Source: CAWFKW01 sp963816535
Lineage (GTDB): Bacteria > Bacteroidota > Ignavibacteria > Tepidaquicellales > OLB5
DNA: 64,000 bases
Direction: 5' to 3'
Assembly: GCA_963816535.1 (NCBI GenBank)
Contig: CAWFKW010000005.1
Coordinates: forward strand, 1 to 64,000
The position numbers and the translations under genes are program-made. Under the pieces are notes generated by a model. It made no database searches. It was not told where the DNA came from and saw nothing but the letters and a program-made list of their open reading frames with translations. Positions 36,894 to 46,173 of the stretch are shown one piece after another. Every line of letters begins with the position of its first letter. The stretch's first letter is position 1.

Positions 36894-37847
36894 CTATTTC
36901 AAAGCTTCCCTTAAAAACACGCCGAACCGCAACCCCTTTGCGCTTACTGTAATTTTGTCGAATCCAAATTTTTCCATGAAAGTTTGAAGTATCAGTATTC
37001 CCGGAATAATTATATCGGCTCTGCCTTCCATAAAGTCTCCCAACGTATATAATTCTTCGATTGGCATAGCGGCGAGACGGGCAAATATTGCTTCAATTTC
37101 ATTGAGATCAAGAACCATTCCATCCACTTTTGAAGGGTCAAATGCGCTTAACCCGAGTTTTATTGCCGCAAGAGTTGTGATTGTACCGGCTATACCGATA
37201 AGCTGTGAGTTTTTCAGGTCAAAATCAATTTGATCAAGCTGTTGATTGACAAAAGTTTCAGCTATCATAAGGTTTTCATATGCTGGAGGGTGCCAGTCAA
37301 GATATTTTTCATTTATCCTTACGGAGCCAACATTCAGACTTTTGCCTTTGATAGGTAATTTGTAGAGTGAGACTTCAGAAGCGTTGGCGCTAATTTCTCC
37401 GAATGTGATTTCTGTGCTCCCGCCGCCAATATCGATGGTTGTGATTCGGCTCTTAGCGGCGCCGGAATTTAATTTATCGTGTACTGCCCCAACAAAAGAC
37501 CACTTGGCTTCATCTTCGCCTGTGAGTATCTCAATTTTTATTCCGGTTTCCTTTTTAATTGTTTCAAGAAATTCAGTTTTATTATTTGAATCGCGGATAA
37601 AGCTGGTTGCAGTGGCGAATATTTTTGCCGAACCATGCTCTGAGCTTATCTTTTTATATTCATTAAGGATGATGATCGCTTTATTTATTGATTCGGACGT
37701 TATATTTCTCGCCGAGTCTACTCCTTTACCCAGCCGTGGCGCCCGCAGAGTATCCAGAATTGTTTTCACAACCTGCTTATCAGGGTCAAGTTCGGCTATT
37801 AGCAGAAGCATTGTATTTGTGCCAATATCTATAACAGAATATCTCAT
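36894..37847 (-). CDS. Ppx/GppA phosphatase family protein
   Basis: A protein of 317 residues of the ASKHA fold: the N-terminal phosphate loop RYSVIDIGTNTMLLL, IFATATSFIRDSNNK, ITGEDEAKWSFVGA-like stretch and TIDIGGGSTEITFG. It lacks the C-terminal HD-type domain of long exopolyphosphatases. Likely hydrolyses polyphosphate or pppGpp; which one cannot be told. It overlaps no gene and lies 9 bases downstream of prmA in the same direction. Confidence 0.88.
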   Translation of the reverse strand: MRYSVIDIGTNTMLLLIAELDPDKQVVKTILDTLRAPRLGKGVDSARNITSESINKAIIILNEYKKISSEHGSAKIFATATSFIRDSNNKTEFLETIKKETGIKIEILTGEDEAKWSFVGAVHDKLNSGAAKSRITTIDIGGGSTEITFGEISANASEVSLYKLPIKGKSLNVGSVRINEKYLDWHPPAYENLMIAETFVNQQLDQIDFDLKNSQLIGIAGTITTLAAIKLGLSAFDPSKVDGMVLDLNEIEAIFARLAAMPIEELYTLGDFMEGRADIIIPGILILQTFMEKFGFDKITVSAKGLRFGVFLREALK

Positions 37848-37856
37848 TCTAATTTG

Positions 37857-38711
37857 CTATTTCTTAACCGCATAAAATGAGGTCCACACTTCTCCATCCA
37901 GGGCGCCTTCGATTTCAAAATCATTCCTTATCAGCTGAACCGTCATTTCGACTTTTTCGGCGATAAGTATGCCCGTAAGGAACAGTTTTCCCTTTTGATT
38001 TAGTTTGTCATACATTGTCTTCAGGTTCGGTCCAATAACGCCGGCAGTAATATTTGCCGTTATAACATCAAATCCCGATTCTTTTATAGCGTTGATATCC
38101 GCCTTAAGGAGTTCTATTTTAGAACTCGCCTTATTCAAAATAATATATTCTTCTGCGTTTTCAATTGAGTCTTCGTCAATATCGATAGCCAGTGCTTTTT
38201 GCAGTCCAAGCTTGATCCCGGCAATAGCCAGAACTCCTGTGCCGCAGCCAAAATCGAGCATGAATTTATCGCCGGGGGAAATATAGCGGCACATCAAGTC
38301 CAATATGAGCTGCGTTGTTTCATTGTGTCCTGTGCCGAAAGACATTTTGGGATCAATTTGGATAAGAATTTTTCCTTTTACATTGCCGAGTTTATTTTTC
38401 TTCCAGGAAGGATAGATAATTATCCTGTCGCGAATATAAACCGGCTCAATGGTCTTTTCCCATTCTCTGTTCCAATTGAGATTATTGAGCTTAGAGATTG
38501 CCGCGTCATTCTTCTTAATTATTCCGTTCACCACCAGCCGCTTCATCAGGTTCTCCAGCTCTTCATGTCCCGATTCGTCCGCCGAAACTTTGATAACCCC
38601 TTCTTCTTCCAATATATTTTTTATGCCTGAAATGTAAAGATGATTGTAAATGCTTTCATAATTCTTCTTTGTGAAAGCAATTTCCAATTCGTAGTAATAT
38701 TTTGATGGCAT
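37857..38711 (-). CDS. prmA: Ribosomal protein L11 methyltransferase
   Basis: SAM-dependent trimethylation of ribosomal protein L11. The C-terminal methyltransferase domain has MSFGTGHNETTQLIL, FMLDFGCGTGVLAIAGIKLG (SAM loop), AIDIDEDSIENA and VITANITAGV. The N-terminal substrate-binding domain (YYELEIAFTK...) is present. The length, 284 residues, is normal. Placed between ppx/gppA and folD on the minus strand. Confidence 0.92.
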   Translation of the reverse strand: MPSKYYYELEIAFTKKNYESIYNHLYISGIKNILEEEGVIKVSADESGHEELENLMKRLVVNGIIKKNDAAISKLNNLNWNREWEKTIEPVYIRDRIIIYPSWKKNKLGNVKGKILIQIDPKMSFGTGHNETTQLILDLMCRYISPGDKFMLDFGCGTGVLAIAGIKLGLQKALAIDIDEDSIENAEEYIILNKASSKIELLKADINAIKESGFDVITANITAGVIGPNLKTMYDKLNQKGKLFLTGILIAEKVEMTVQLIRNDFEIEGALDGEVWTSFYAVKK

Positions 38712-38746
38712 TGATTGCTAGATTTGTCCCCGCATTCGCAGGTAAA

Positions 38747-39625
38747 CTAGGAATAAATATTTTTTGCGGCGGAATCAAAAGTATTTTTAAGCAGCATAGC
38801 AATTGTCATTGGGCCGACTCCGCCCGGAACCGGCGTAATCATTGAGGCCTTAGGTAAACAACTATCGAAATCCACGTCGCCTGTTATCCTGTATCCTTTA
38901 GGCTGCGAGGAATCTTCAATCTTATTTATACCGACATCAATGATCACACATCCTTCCCTGATCATGTTTCCATTAAGGAAACCCTGCCTGCCGATAGCCG
39001 CTATGATTATATCTGCGTTCTTAGTGTACTCTGATACATCCGCCGTTCGGCTGTGGCACAATGTGACCGTTGCGTTTGCGTGGTCGTTCTTCTGGATCAG
39101 CAGGTTCAAAATAGGTTTACCAACCAGATTACTTCTCCCGATCACAACTGCATTTTTGCCTTCCGTCTCAATCCTGTACCTCTTTATGAGTTCCATTATT
39201 CCTAACGGAGTGCATGGCACAAAACACTTTTCTCCAAGTATAAGCCTGCCTGCGTTGACAGGGTTGAAACCGTCTACGTCTTTGCGGTAATCGATCGCTT
39301 CGAACACTTTCAATTCATTAATATGCTCTGGGAACGGCGACTGAACCAGGATGCCGTGTATTTTTTCATCATGGTTAAAAGCCTCGATCCTGGAAAGCAA
39401 TTTTTCCTCAGATGTCGTTTCAGGAAGTCTTTCGACAACTGAATAATAGCCCATTTCGGCGCATCGTTTGGCTTTCATGTTTACATAAACTTCCGAACCC
39501 GGATCGTTGCCAACCAGTATTAATGCAAGTCCCGGTTTTAAACCGGTGGTCTGCAAAGAGTTCTTAATTTCGTTAAGAATCTGACGCGAGACCTTTGAGC
39601 CGTCTATGATTTTATCCACCGCCAC
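38747..39625 (-). CDS. folD: Bifunctional methylenetetrahydrofolate dehydrogenase/cyclohydrolase
   Basis: Interconverts 5,10-methylene-, methenyl- and 10-formyl-tetrahydrofolate in the cytosol. Visible are the catalytic Tyr-x3-Lys (YVNMKAKRCAEMG), VDGFNPVNAGRLILG, PCTPLGIMELI, VIGRSNLVGKPILNLL (NADP loop) and the ending PVPGGVGPMTIAMLLKNT. The length, 292 residues, is typical. It starts 1 base from the end of the S9 peptidase gene and is likely cotranscribed with it. Confidence 0.97.
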   Translation of the reverse strand: MAVDKIIDGSKVSRQILNEIKNSLQTTGLKPGLALILVGNDPGSEVYVNMKAKRCAEMGYYSVVERLPETTSEEKLLSRIEAFNHDEKIHGILVQSPFPEHINELKVFEAIDYRKDVDGFNPVNAGRLILGEKCFVPCTPLGIMELIKRYRIETEGKNAVVIGRSNLVGKPILNLLIQKNDHANATVTLCHSRTADVSEYTKNADIIIAAIGRQGFLNGNMIREGCVIIDVGINKIEDSSQPKGYRITGDVDFDSCLPKASMITPVPGGVGPMTIAMLLKNTFDSAAKNIYS

Positions 39626-39626
39626 G

Positions 39627-41450
39627 TTATGCCGCTTGCTTCATGTATCTGTCAAGGAATGCGCGAATCATTTCCCATGCCTTGATTTGATTTGTTACTT
39701 TCATGAACCCATGCCCTTCATCTTCGAATACAAGATACTCGACGTCTTTATTTTTGGACCTTAGTTTCTCTACGATCTGGTCGGATTCCGATTTTACCAC
39801 TCTTGGGTCGTTCAAACCCTGGATAATAAACAACGGGCATTGAATGTTATCAACGTGGTTAATGGGGGAGCGATCCATAAGTTTATCTCTGTCTGCAACA
39901 GGGTCGCCAACGAGCTCTGAGGTAGCGGGTTTCCAGTGTTCCGGAATTGAATTTAGAAACGTCATCATATTAGAAGGTCCGAAAATGTCGACTGCGCATT
40001 TCCACAGGTCAGGGGCTTTGGTCACGCAGGTCAGCGTCATAAATCCGCCGAAGCTACCTCCCATTACCGCGATGTTGTCTTTATCGGTATAACCTGAATT
40101 AAGAATGTATTCATATGCGCCAAGCACGTCTTTAAATTCCGCGCCGCCCCAATCCCTGTAGATCTTCTGCTGAAAAGATTTTCCGTAGCCCGTGCTTCCT
40201 CTAAAGTTGGGCGCAATGATAACAAAACCCGAGTTAGTAAGTATCTGCAGGTATTTATTGAAGAGATTTTTTTCCTGCCACTCAGGCCCGCCATGCGGCC
40301 ATACTATGGCGGGATTGCTTCCGTCTTTCTTCATCCATTTAGACGCATACAGCCATGCAGAAATTTCGAGCCCGTCGAAGCTCTTATATTTAACAAGAGA
40401 TGGCTTCACAAAATCGTGTTTAGGGATTCCGCCTATCACCGAGAAAGTAACCTGTTTCGATTTTTCGCTTTTGATATCGTAAACGAAAATATCGTTTGGA
40501 TTCTGCGGCCCGTCATAAAGGAACGCTACCTTTTTGTCGTCGGGCGTAATAGAAAAACCATAAACGTTCCCGGAAGGTATTTTAAGCGTTTTTAATTTAC
40601 CTGTCCTGAGATTTTTCTTCTTTAATTTTGAGCTCCCGTTCTCATTGATTGCATAAATAAGAAATTTTTCAGACTCGGAGAATTTGAACTCGTTTATATC
40701 CCATTTTTCTTCAGCTTCCCACTCGAAAGCCCCTGATTTCAAATCGTAACTTGCCAGGGCGGCAAATTCTCTCCTGTGATCCGAAATAAAATAGATCTTG
40801 GTCCCTTTTTTATTGAAAACCGAAAATTTGTTTTTCATCGGGCCTTCATGTTCAGTTATATTTTTAATATCCCCGGTTTTTCTGTTATATAAAAGTATGT
40901 CCTGGTTCGAATTATTATAATAACGTTCAAGCAAAACGAGGTTTCCGTCCGCGCTCCAGTCAGAAGCCATTTCAGCGTAAACCGAATCTGAGGCCCTTAT
41001 ACATTCTTCTTTCCCCTTATTAATGTCGTAAACATAAACATCAAAGTACTTTGGGTCGCGTTTATTTGAAACAAAAAGGAACTTATCGCTCTTTTTGTTG
41101 AATGCAGTCAAGAATACCTGCGCATTAGTGTGGTCAGGAGTTAGCAGATTTATATCGCCCCCCTTATCAGAGATACTGTAGATTTGCAGGTTTTCGTTTC
41201 CGTCGAAATCGGATTGGAAAAAGATCTCATTTTTCTTTGGAGAATAATACAGCGTTTTCACGGCATCTTTTGCCAGTGTAACCTGCGTGGCCCAGCCGCC
41301 TTCTATCGGGACTGTCCATATATTGGGTAATCCATCTGTATTAGAAATGTATGCTATTTTTTTCCCCTTAGGTGATATTGAGAATCCGAGTATTTGCCTT
41401 ATGGCGAAATATTGGGCAATTCTGTGCCGGCGCGGTCTGGAATCAGTCAT
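39627..41450 (-). CDS. S9 family prolyl-oligopeptidase-type peptidase
   Basis: A protein of 607 residues: an N-terminal WD40-like beta-propeller (repeats such as GFSISPKGKKIAYISN and FSITPDDKKVAFLYDG) and a C-terminal alpha/beta hydrolase. Catalytic residues are visible as VMGGSFGGFMTL (Ser), QGLNDPRVV (Asp) and DEGHGFMK (His). No signal peptide is evident, so it is probably cytosolic. It resembles acylaminoacyl-peptidase/dipeptidyl-peptidase types. Divergent from deoC across a 140-base region. Confidence 0.92.
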   Translation of the reverse strand: MTDSRPRRHRIAQYFAIRQILGFSISPKGKKIAYISNTDGLPNIWTVPIEGGWATQVTLAKDAVKTLYYSPKKNEIFFQSDFDGNENLQIYSISDKGGDINLLTPDHTNAQVFLTAFNKKSDKFLFVSNKRDPKYFDVYVYDINKGKEECIRASDSVYAEMASDWSADGNLVLLERYYNNSNQDILLYNRKTGDIKNITEHEGPMKNKFSVFNKKGTKIYFISDHRREFAALASYDLKSGAFEWEAEEKWDINEFKFSESEKFLIYAINENGSSKLKKKNLRTGKLKTLKIPSGNVYGFSITPDDKKVAFLYDGPQNPNDIFVYDIKSEKSKQVTFSVIGGIPKHDFVKPSLVKYKSFDGLEISAWLYASKWMKKDGSNPAIVWPHGGPEWQEKNLFNKYLQILTNSGFVIIAPNFRGSTGYGKSFQQKIYRDWGGAEFKDVLGAYEYILNSGYTDKDNIAVMGGSFGGFMTLTCVTKAPDLWKCAVDIFGPSNMMTFLNSIPEHWKPATSELVGDPVADRDKLMDRSPINHVDNIQCPLFIIQGLNDPRVVKSESDQIVEKLRSKNKDVEYLVFEDEGHGFMKVTNQIKAWEMIRAFLDRYMKQAA

Positions 41451-41609
41451 TTGTTCAGAAATTTTTTATAGAATACGTTAAGATAGTTGTTTTAAATATA
41501 TATTTTTATGCAAAAAGCAGTGGTTTTACAGTATAATTTATTTTGTTTTAATTAATTAAATAATAATATAAATTAATGTAATCAATCTGTGTTATATACA
41601 AAAATACCA

Positions 41610-42530
41610 ATGAAAATTACTCCCGGCAGGGTTCTGAAGGGCCTGGATTCGTTCTATCTTCCGGTGGATGAGATTGGGGCAAAAGAAAGGGCTTCGGCGC
41701 TCTCTTCCCGAAGTATTAAGAAACAAAGCAAAGTTCAAGCGTTAAAACTCGTGGTTTCAATGATAGATTTGACAACGCTGGAAGGAAAAGACTCAGATGG
41801 AAAAGCGCTTGCTCTCTGCCGTAAAGCCGTCAGGCCGATCGATAACGAGCCGGATTTTCCTCACGTTGCCGCAGTTTGCGTTTATCCAAATCTGGTAAGA
41901 ATCGCTAAAAAATCTCTGGAACGCTCAGGAGTTATAGTAGCCTCGGTAGCGGCATCATTTCCGTCCGGGCAATCTCCCTTAAAGATCAAAGTGCAGGAAG
42001 TCAGGCAAGTTGTGGAACTTGGGGCCGATGAAGTTGATATGGTAATAAGCAGGGGAGAGTTTCTGGAGGGAAATTATGATTATACTTTTAATGAGATATC
42101 CGAGGTAAAAAGCGCTTGCGGGAGCGCGCATCTGAAAGTTATACTTGAAACAGGTGAGCTTGAAACATACGATAATGTAAGAAAGGCAAGCCTGATTGCG
42201 ATGATGGCAGGCGCTGATTTTATAAAGACCTCAACAGGCAAAGTTCAGCCTGCCGCTACTCTGCCCGCTACGCTTGTAATGCTTGAGGCGATAAGGGACT
42301 TTTACCATGAGACGGGAAAAATGACAGGTATGAAACCTGCCGGGGGCATAAGAACAAGCAAAGACGCTCTAGCATATTTGTGTTTGGTAAAAGAGACTCT
42401 CGGCGATGCATGGCTCACTCCCGATTATTTCAGGCTCGGGGCCTCGACTTTATTAAATGATTTGCTTATGCAGTACAGGAAAGAACAGACAGGAATTTAC
42501 CAGTCAGCAGATTATTTTACCAACGACTGA
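41610..42530 (+). CDS. deoC: Deoxyribose-phosphate aldolase
   Basis: Cleaves deoxyribose-5-phosphate to glyceraldehyde-3-phosphate and acetaldehyde. Class I aldolase marks: VVSMIDLTTLEGKDSD, ELGADEVDMVISRGEF, the Schiff-base region DFIKTSTGKVQPAATL and MKPAGGIRTSKDAL. About 306 residues, longer than short DeoC (about 220-250) because of an N-terminal extension. ATG 41610 is chosen; GTG 41589 would add seven residues. First gene of an operon with a small protein and an aldehyde dehydrogenase that could oxidise the acetaldehyde. Confidence 0.93.
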   Translation: MKITPGRVLKGLDSFYLPVDEIGAKERASALSSRSIKKQSKVQALKLVVSMIDLTTLEGKDSDGKALALCRKAVRPIDNEPDFPHVAAVCVYPNLVRIAKKSLERSGVIVASVAASFPSGQSPLKIKVQEVRQVVELGADEVDMVISRGEFLEGNYDYTFNEISEVKSACGSAHLKVILETGELETYDNVRKASLIAMMAGADFIKTSTGKVQPAATLPATLVMLEAIRDFYHETGKMTGMKPAGGIRTSKDALAYLCLVKETLGDAWLTPDYFRLGASTLLNDLLMQYRKEQTGIYQSADYFTND

Positions 42531-42656
42531 TTCGGAGGTTTTAGATGGTCCGGTTGAGTATCTGATCAGGATTTCCCGGATTTTTTTGAGCGACAAACAT
42601 AGCATTATCGAATTATAAATATTTTTCTCACTTCAAACTAATTATGGAGCAATAAC

Positions 42657-42860
42657 ATGCCGATCATATCTGAATACAAAGGAAACAAACTAATCTGTTT
42701 AAACCCCGGTTCTAAATTTACATTTTCTTTCGGGCTGGGAAAAGCCAAAATGATACTTGAACATCTGGACGCAATTAAGATTTTTGTGGAGAGCAATGGC
42801 GAATCATGCGGCGATGAAGAAGAAAGCGAAAAGAAGGAAACAGCTCAGGAAGATAAATGA
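42657..42860 (+). CDS. Small uncharacterised protein between deoC and ALDH
   Basis: A protein of 67 residues (MPIISEYKGNKLICLNPGSK...) with a short compact part rich in strands (TFSFGLGKAKMILEHLDAIK) and an acidic tail (EEESEKKETAQEDK). Its last codons overlap the aldehyde dehydrogenase start by 4 bases (ATGA), so the two are translationally coupled. No family is recognised. Position in the deoC operon suggests a role with those enzymes, which is inference only. Confidence 0.65.
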   Translation: MPIISEYKGNKLICLNPGSKFTFSFGLGKAKMILEHLDAIKIFVESNGESCGDEEESEKKETAQEDK

Positions 42861-44380
42861 AGTTGGATTATAAAAAATCGGGGCAAATAAGGAAAAGCGG
42901 CCCGGGCTCAAACGGCAGGGGTTTGAACGGTCAAACCCCTGCTAAAAAACATGATGTAGCCTGGGAGTACGCTAAGTCGAAGGAATCAGTCGAGCACGTT
43001 CAGATCAAAAGCAGTTACGATCTGTTCATAGGCGGTAAATGGTTTAAGACAAGAAAATATTTCGATACAGTTAACCCATCCAATGAAGAAATTATTTCCC
43101 GGGTTTCATACGCGTCAAAAGAAGATGTAAACCGCGCGGTCCTGGCTGCTGAAAAAGCATTTTCAGGGGAGTGGAGCAGGATTCCGGCCAAAGAAAGAGC
43201 TAAGTACATATTCCGCATAGCCCGGATTATGCAGGAGAAAGCGCGGGAGTTTGCCGTAATAGAATCTATGGATGGCGGAAAACCAATCAAAGAGTCTAAG
43301 AGCGTGGATGTGCCTCTTGCGATTGCGCATTTCTTCTATTACGCAGGCTGGGCTGATAAACTGGATTATGCTTTCCCTAAAAGAAAAGTTTCGGCGATTG
43401 GCGTTGTCGGTCAGATAATTCCATGGAATTTCCCGCTATTGATGGCCGCATGGAAAATCGCGCCTGCGCTTGCATGCGGTAATACAGTGGTAATCAAGTC
43501 TGCTGAAACAACTCCGCTCACTCTGTACAAACTTGCTGAGGTTATTCAGGAAGCCGGTCTTCCTGAAGGAGTTGTAAATATCATCAGCGGAGCGGGAGAT
43601 ACCGGGGCGCATCTTGTAAATCATCCGAAAGTGGGCAAGATCGCTTTTACAGGTTCGACGGAAGTCGGCAAGCTTATAATGAGGTCAGTTGCCGGTGCGG
43701 ATAAGAAATTGACGCTGGAGCTTGGCGGAAAAGCCGCGAACATTATTTTTGAGGATGCTCCTATCGACCAGGCAATAGAAGGAATTATTAACGGTATCTA
43801 TTTCAACCAGGGGCATGTGTGCTGCGCAGGATCCAGGTTACTTGTACAGGAAAGCATCAAAGAAATTGTGATAAGAAAGCTAAAGCAGAGACTGGCTTCG
43901 TTAAGAGTTGGCGACCCGCTTGATAAGAATACAGACGTTGGAGCTATAAACTCGAAAGCGCAGCTCGATAAGATCAAACGCCTTGTCCGTTCAGGAATTG
44001 ATGAAGGCTGCAGCATTTACCAGTCTGGGTGCAGTCTCCCTGAAAAAGGCTATTGGTACAGGCCGACTTTCTTTACAGACGTTGCAATGTCAAACCGCAT
44101 AGCTCAGGAAGAAATATTCGGCCCAGTACTGTCAGTTCTCACTTTCAGAACGCCAAAGGAAGCGGTCGAAAAGGCTAACAATACTCAGTACGGACTTTCG
44201 GCGGGAATATGGACAGATAAGGGTTCTAAGATTTTTAGAATAGCGTCTCAGATCAAAGCCGGAGTCATCTGGTCAAACACGTACAACAAATTTAATCCTG
44301 CTTCCCCGTTTGGCGGTTACAAAGAAAGCGGTTTCGGAAGGGAAGGCGGCATACATGGACTCAAAGAATATGTTTTGTAA
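42857..44380 (+). CDS. NAD(P)-dependent aldehyde dehydrogenase
   Basis: A protein of 507 residues of the ALDH superfamily. Present are IGVVGQIIPWNFPLLMAAWK, FTGSTEVGKLIM (nucleotide site), the general base in LTLELGGKAANIIF and the catalytic Cys322 in NQGHVCCAGSR. The first 60 residues are a poorly conserved extension. As the third gene of the deoC operon it probably oxidises the acetaldehyde made by DeoC. Its usual inactive partner, a short ALDH-like protein, is at 50961. Confidence 0.92.
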   Translation: MKLDYKKSGQIRKSGPGSNGRGLNGQTPAKKHDVAWEYAKSKESVEHVQIKSSYDLFIGGKWFKTRKYFDTVNPSNEEIISRVSYASKEDVNRAVLAAEKAFSGEWSRIPAKERAKYIFRIARIMQEKAREFAVIESMDGGKPIKESKSVDVPLAIAHFFYYAGWADKLDYAFPKRKVSAIGVVGQIIPWNFPLLMAAWKIAPALACGNTVVIKSAETTPLTLYKLAEVIQEAGLPEGVVNIISGAGDTGAHLVNHPKVGKIAFTGSTEVGKLIMRSVAGADKKLTLELGGKAANIIFEDAPIDQAIEGIINGIYFNQGHVCCAGSRLLVQESIKEIVIRKLKQRLASLRVGDPLDKNTDVGAINSKAQLDKIKRLVRSGIDEGCSIYQSGCSLPEKGYWYRPTFFTDVAMSNRIAQEEIFGPVLSVLTFRTPKEAVEKANNTQYGLSAGIWTDKGSKIFRIASQIKAGVIWSNTYNKFNPASPFGGYKESGFGREGGIHGLKEYVL

Positions 44381-44415
44381 AATGAAATCGGCAAATACAG
44401 GAATTTTATTATAAG

Positions 44416-45777
44416 ATGAGTTATAAGGCTGTTTTTTTTGTTCTTTTTTTGACCGGGTTGATCATGCCTCAGTTTATCTATTCCCAGGAGGATGACCCTG
44501 CGCTAGCAAGCGGCATCAAGGCTCTGGAAGATAACAGATACGAAGAAGCCCTGAAAATATTTAATGATTATTTGCTCTCCAACCCGGGTTCAGGAAAAGC
44601 ATATTTTTATCTCGGCAACGTCTATCTGGCGGAAAAAAAATATGATAACGCGGTTTCAAACTACGACCAGGCAATTAAGAACGGTCTTGCTACATCAGAC
44701 GTATATTGCAATTACGGGAGGGCATATTCCCGCGCCGGAAAATATTCGGCTGCAATCATCGAACTGCTTAGGTCTATGGATGCCGACCCGAAAAACCCTG
44801 ACCCGAAGGTAGAACTTGGGCATGTGTTTACCGTTATAGGCGACTATCCCAACGCTGAAGATATTCTGAATAAAGCGCTCGCGCTTGATACTACAAATGC
44901 TTCGGCGTACCTTAGGCTGGGTGAGCTTTATCTGAAACAAAAGGACAATGTGAACGCGCTAGCCGCCTTTACAAAGGCGACAATATATGACAGTTCGAAC
45001 GTTACCGGTTTTAACACCCTTGGAAACTTATACGTCGGTTTAAACGATACGGCGAAAGCCATGTTTTATTATAAGAAAGCTTTCCAGAATGATACTAATC
45101 ATGTAAGCGCTTATTACAACCTCGCTCATGATTATTTGGCAATCAAGAATTATGACAAAGCCGTAGAGACATATTCTATCCTGATGCAGCTTGACCTTCG
45201 CGGATTTAATAATTCAACGTTGTTTAGAGAGCGCGCCCTTGCCTTTCGCGAACTTGGGAAGTATGATGCGGCCCTGAAAGACTTAAATTTCGCCATAAAG
45301 TTAAATGCAACCGACACAGGGTCATATTTCTGGAGAGGAGTGGTTTATTATGAAATGGAAAATGACTCAATGGCCCTGAAAGACCTGAATCATGTATTGG
45401 AGATAGATTCGGTTTATTCACGCGCGTACGTATACAAAGGCATGATGGACCGCAACAAAGCTGAATATGAAAAAGCGACGGCGAACCTGACAAGGGCCCT
45501 TCAGCAAAGTCCTAAAGACACGGTCGCATATTTCGAGCTGGGCAACGTGTATCTTGATGAAGACAAATATCTTGATGCCGCCAAATGTTATACAAAAGCG
45601 CTCGAATTGAATCCGCATTACAAAGATATTTATGAAAACCGCGGCGTGGCGTTCTATAATCTTGGATACTACAGGCAGGCCGCTGCAGACTGGGATACCG
45701 CCATCAGAAATGATCCCTCGCTTTTTAACAAGCTTAAGCCGCTGTACAACGACGCAAAAAGCAAATCTGGTTTATGA
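44416..45777 (+). CDS. Secreted tetratricopeptide repeat protein
   Basis: A protein of 453 residues with a signal peptide (AVFFVLFLTGLIMPQFIYSQ) followed by about 11 TPR units of 34 residues (for example GKAYFYLGNVYLAEKKYDNA, VAYFELGNVYLDEDKYLDA). It acts as a periplasmic or envelope-bound protein-protein interaction scaffold; no enzymatic domain is seen. It follows the ALDH gene by 36 bases and precedes ybjQ on the same strand. Confidence 0.88.
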   Translation: MSYKAVFFVLFLTGLIMPQFIYSQEDDPALASGIKALEDNRYEEALKIFNDYLLSNPGSGKAYFYLGNVYLAEKKYDNAVSNYDQAIKNGLATSDVYCNYGRAYSRAGKYSAAIIELLRSMDADPKNPDPKVELGHVFTVIGDYPNAEDILNKALALDTTNASAYLRLGELYLKQKDNVNALAAFTKATIYDSSNVTGFNTLGNLYVGLNDTAKAMFYYKKAFQNDTNHVSAYYNLAHDYLAIKNYDKAVETYSILMQLDLRGFNNSTLFRERALAFRELGKYDAALKDLNFAIKLNATDTGSYFWRGVVYYEMENDSMALKDLNHVLEIDSVYSRAYVYKGMMDRNKAEYEKATANLTRALQQSPKDTVAYFELGNVYLDEDKYLDAAKCYTKALELNPHYKDIYENRGVAFYNLGYYRQAAADWDTAIRNDPSLFNKLKPLYNDAKSKSGL

Positions 45778-45795
45778 ATTATCTGGATTATTTAA

Positions 45796-46125
45796 ATGGA
45801 TCATAATTTAGTCACAACAGCATTTTCAATAGATGGTTACAGGATCAAACAAAACCTGGGTGTGGTTAGGGGGATTGTTGTGAGGTCAAGGTCTGTATTC
45901 GGAACCATCGGGGCTTCTCTTCAGACTTTGGTGGGCGGCAACATCTCATTATTTACTGAGCTGTGCGAGAAGACGAGAAACGACGCGTTCGAACTGATGG
46001 TGCAGCATTCGGAAGCGCTTGGAGCCAACGGAATAGTAGGTTTCAGGTATGACGCCAATGAAGTCATGTCAGGAGTGACCGAAGTGCTTGCCTACGGAAC
46101 TGCCGTAATATTTGAAAAGACGTAA
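45796..46125 (+). CDS. YbjQ/UPF0145 family protein
   Basis: A protein of 109 residues starting MDHNLVTTAFSIDGYRIKQN, with GVVRGIVVRSRSVFGTIGAS, EALGANGIVGFRYD and VLAYGTAVIF. These are the conserved segments of the YbjQ (UPF0145) family, a pentameric protein proposed to bind heavy metals. Function is not established. Confidence 0.88.
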   Translation: MDHNLVTTAFSIDGYRIKQNLGVVRGIVVRSRSVFGTIGASLQTLVGGNISLFTELCEKTRNDAFELMVQHSEALGANGIVGFRYDANEVMSGVTEVLAYGTAVIFEKT

Positions 46126-46173
46126 AATTCAGGTCCCGCCCCTGGGAGCTTTTCTAACGAAAACATAAAATCA

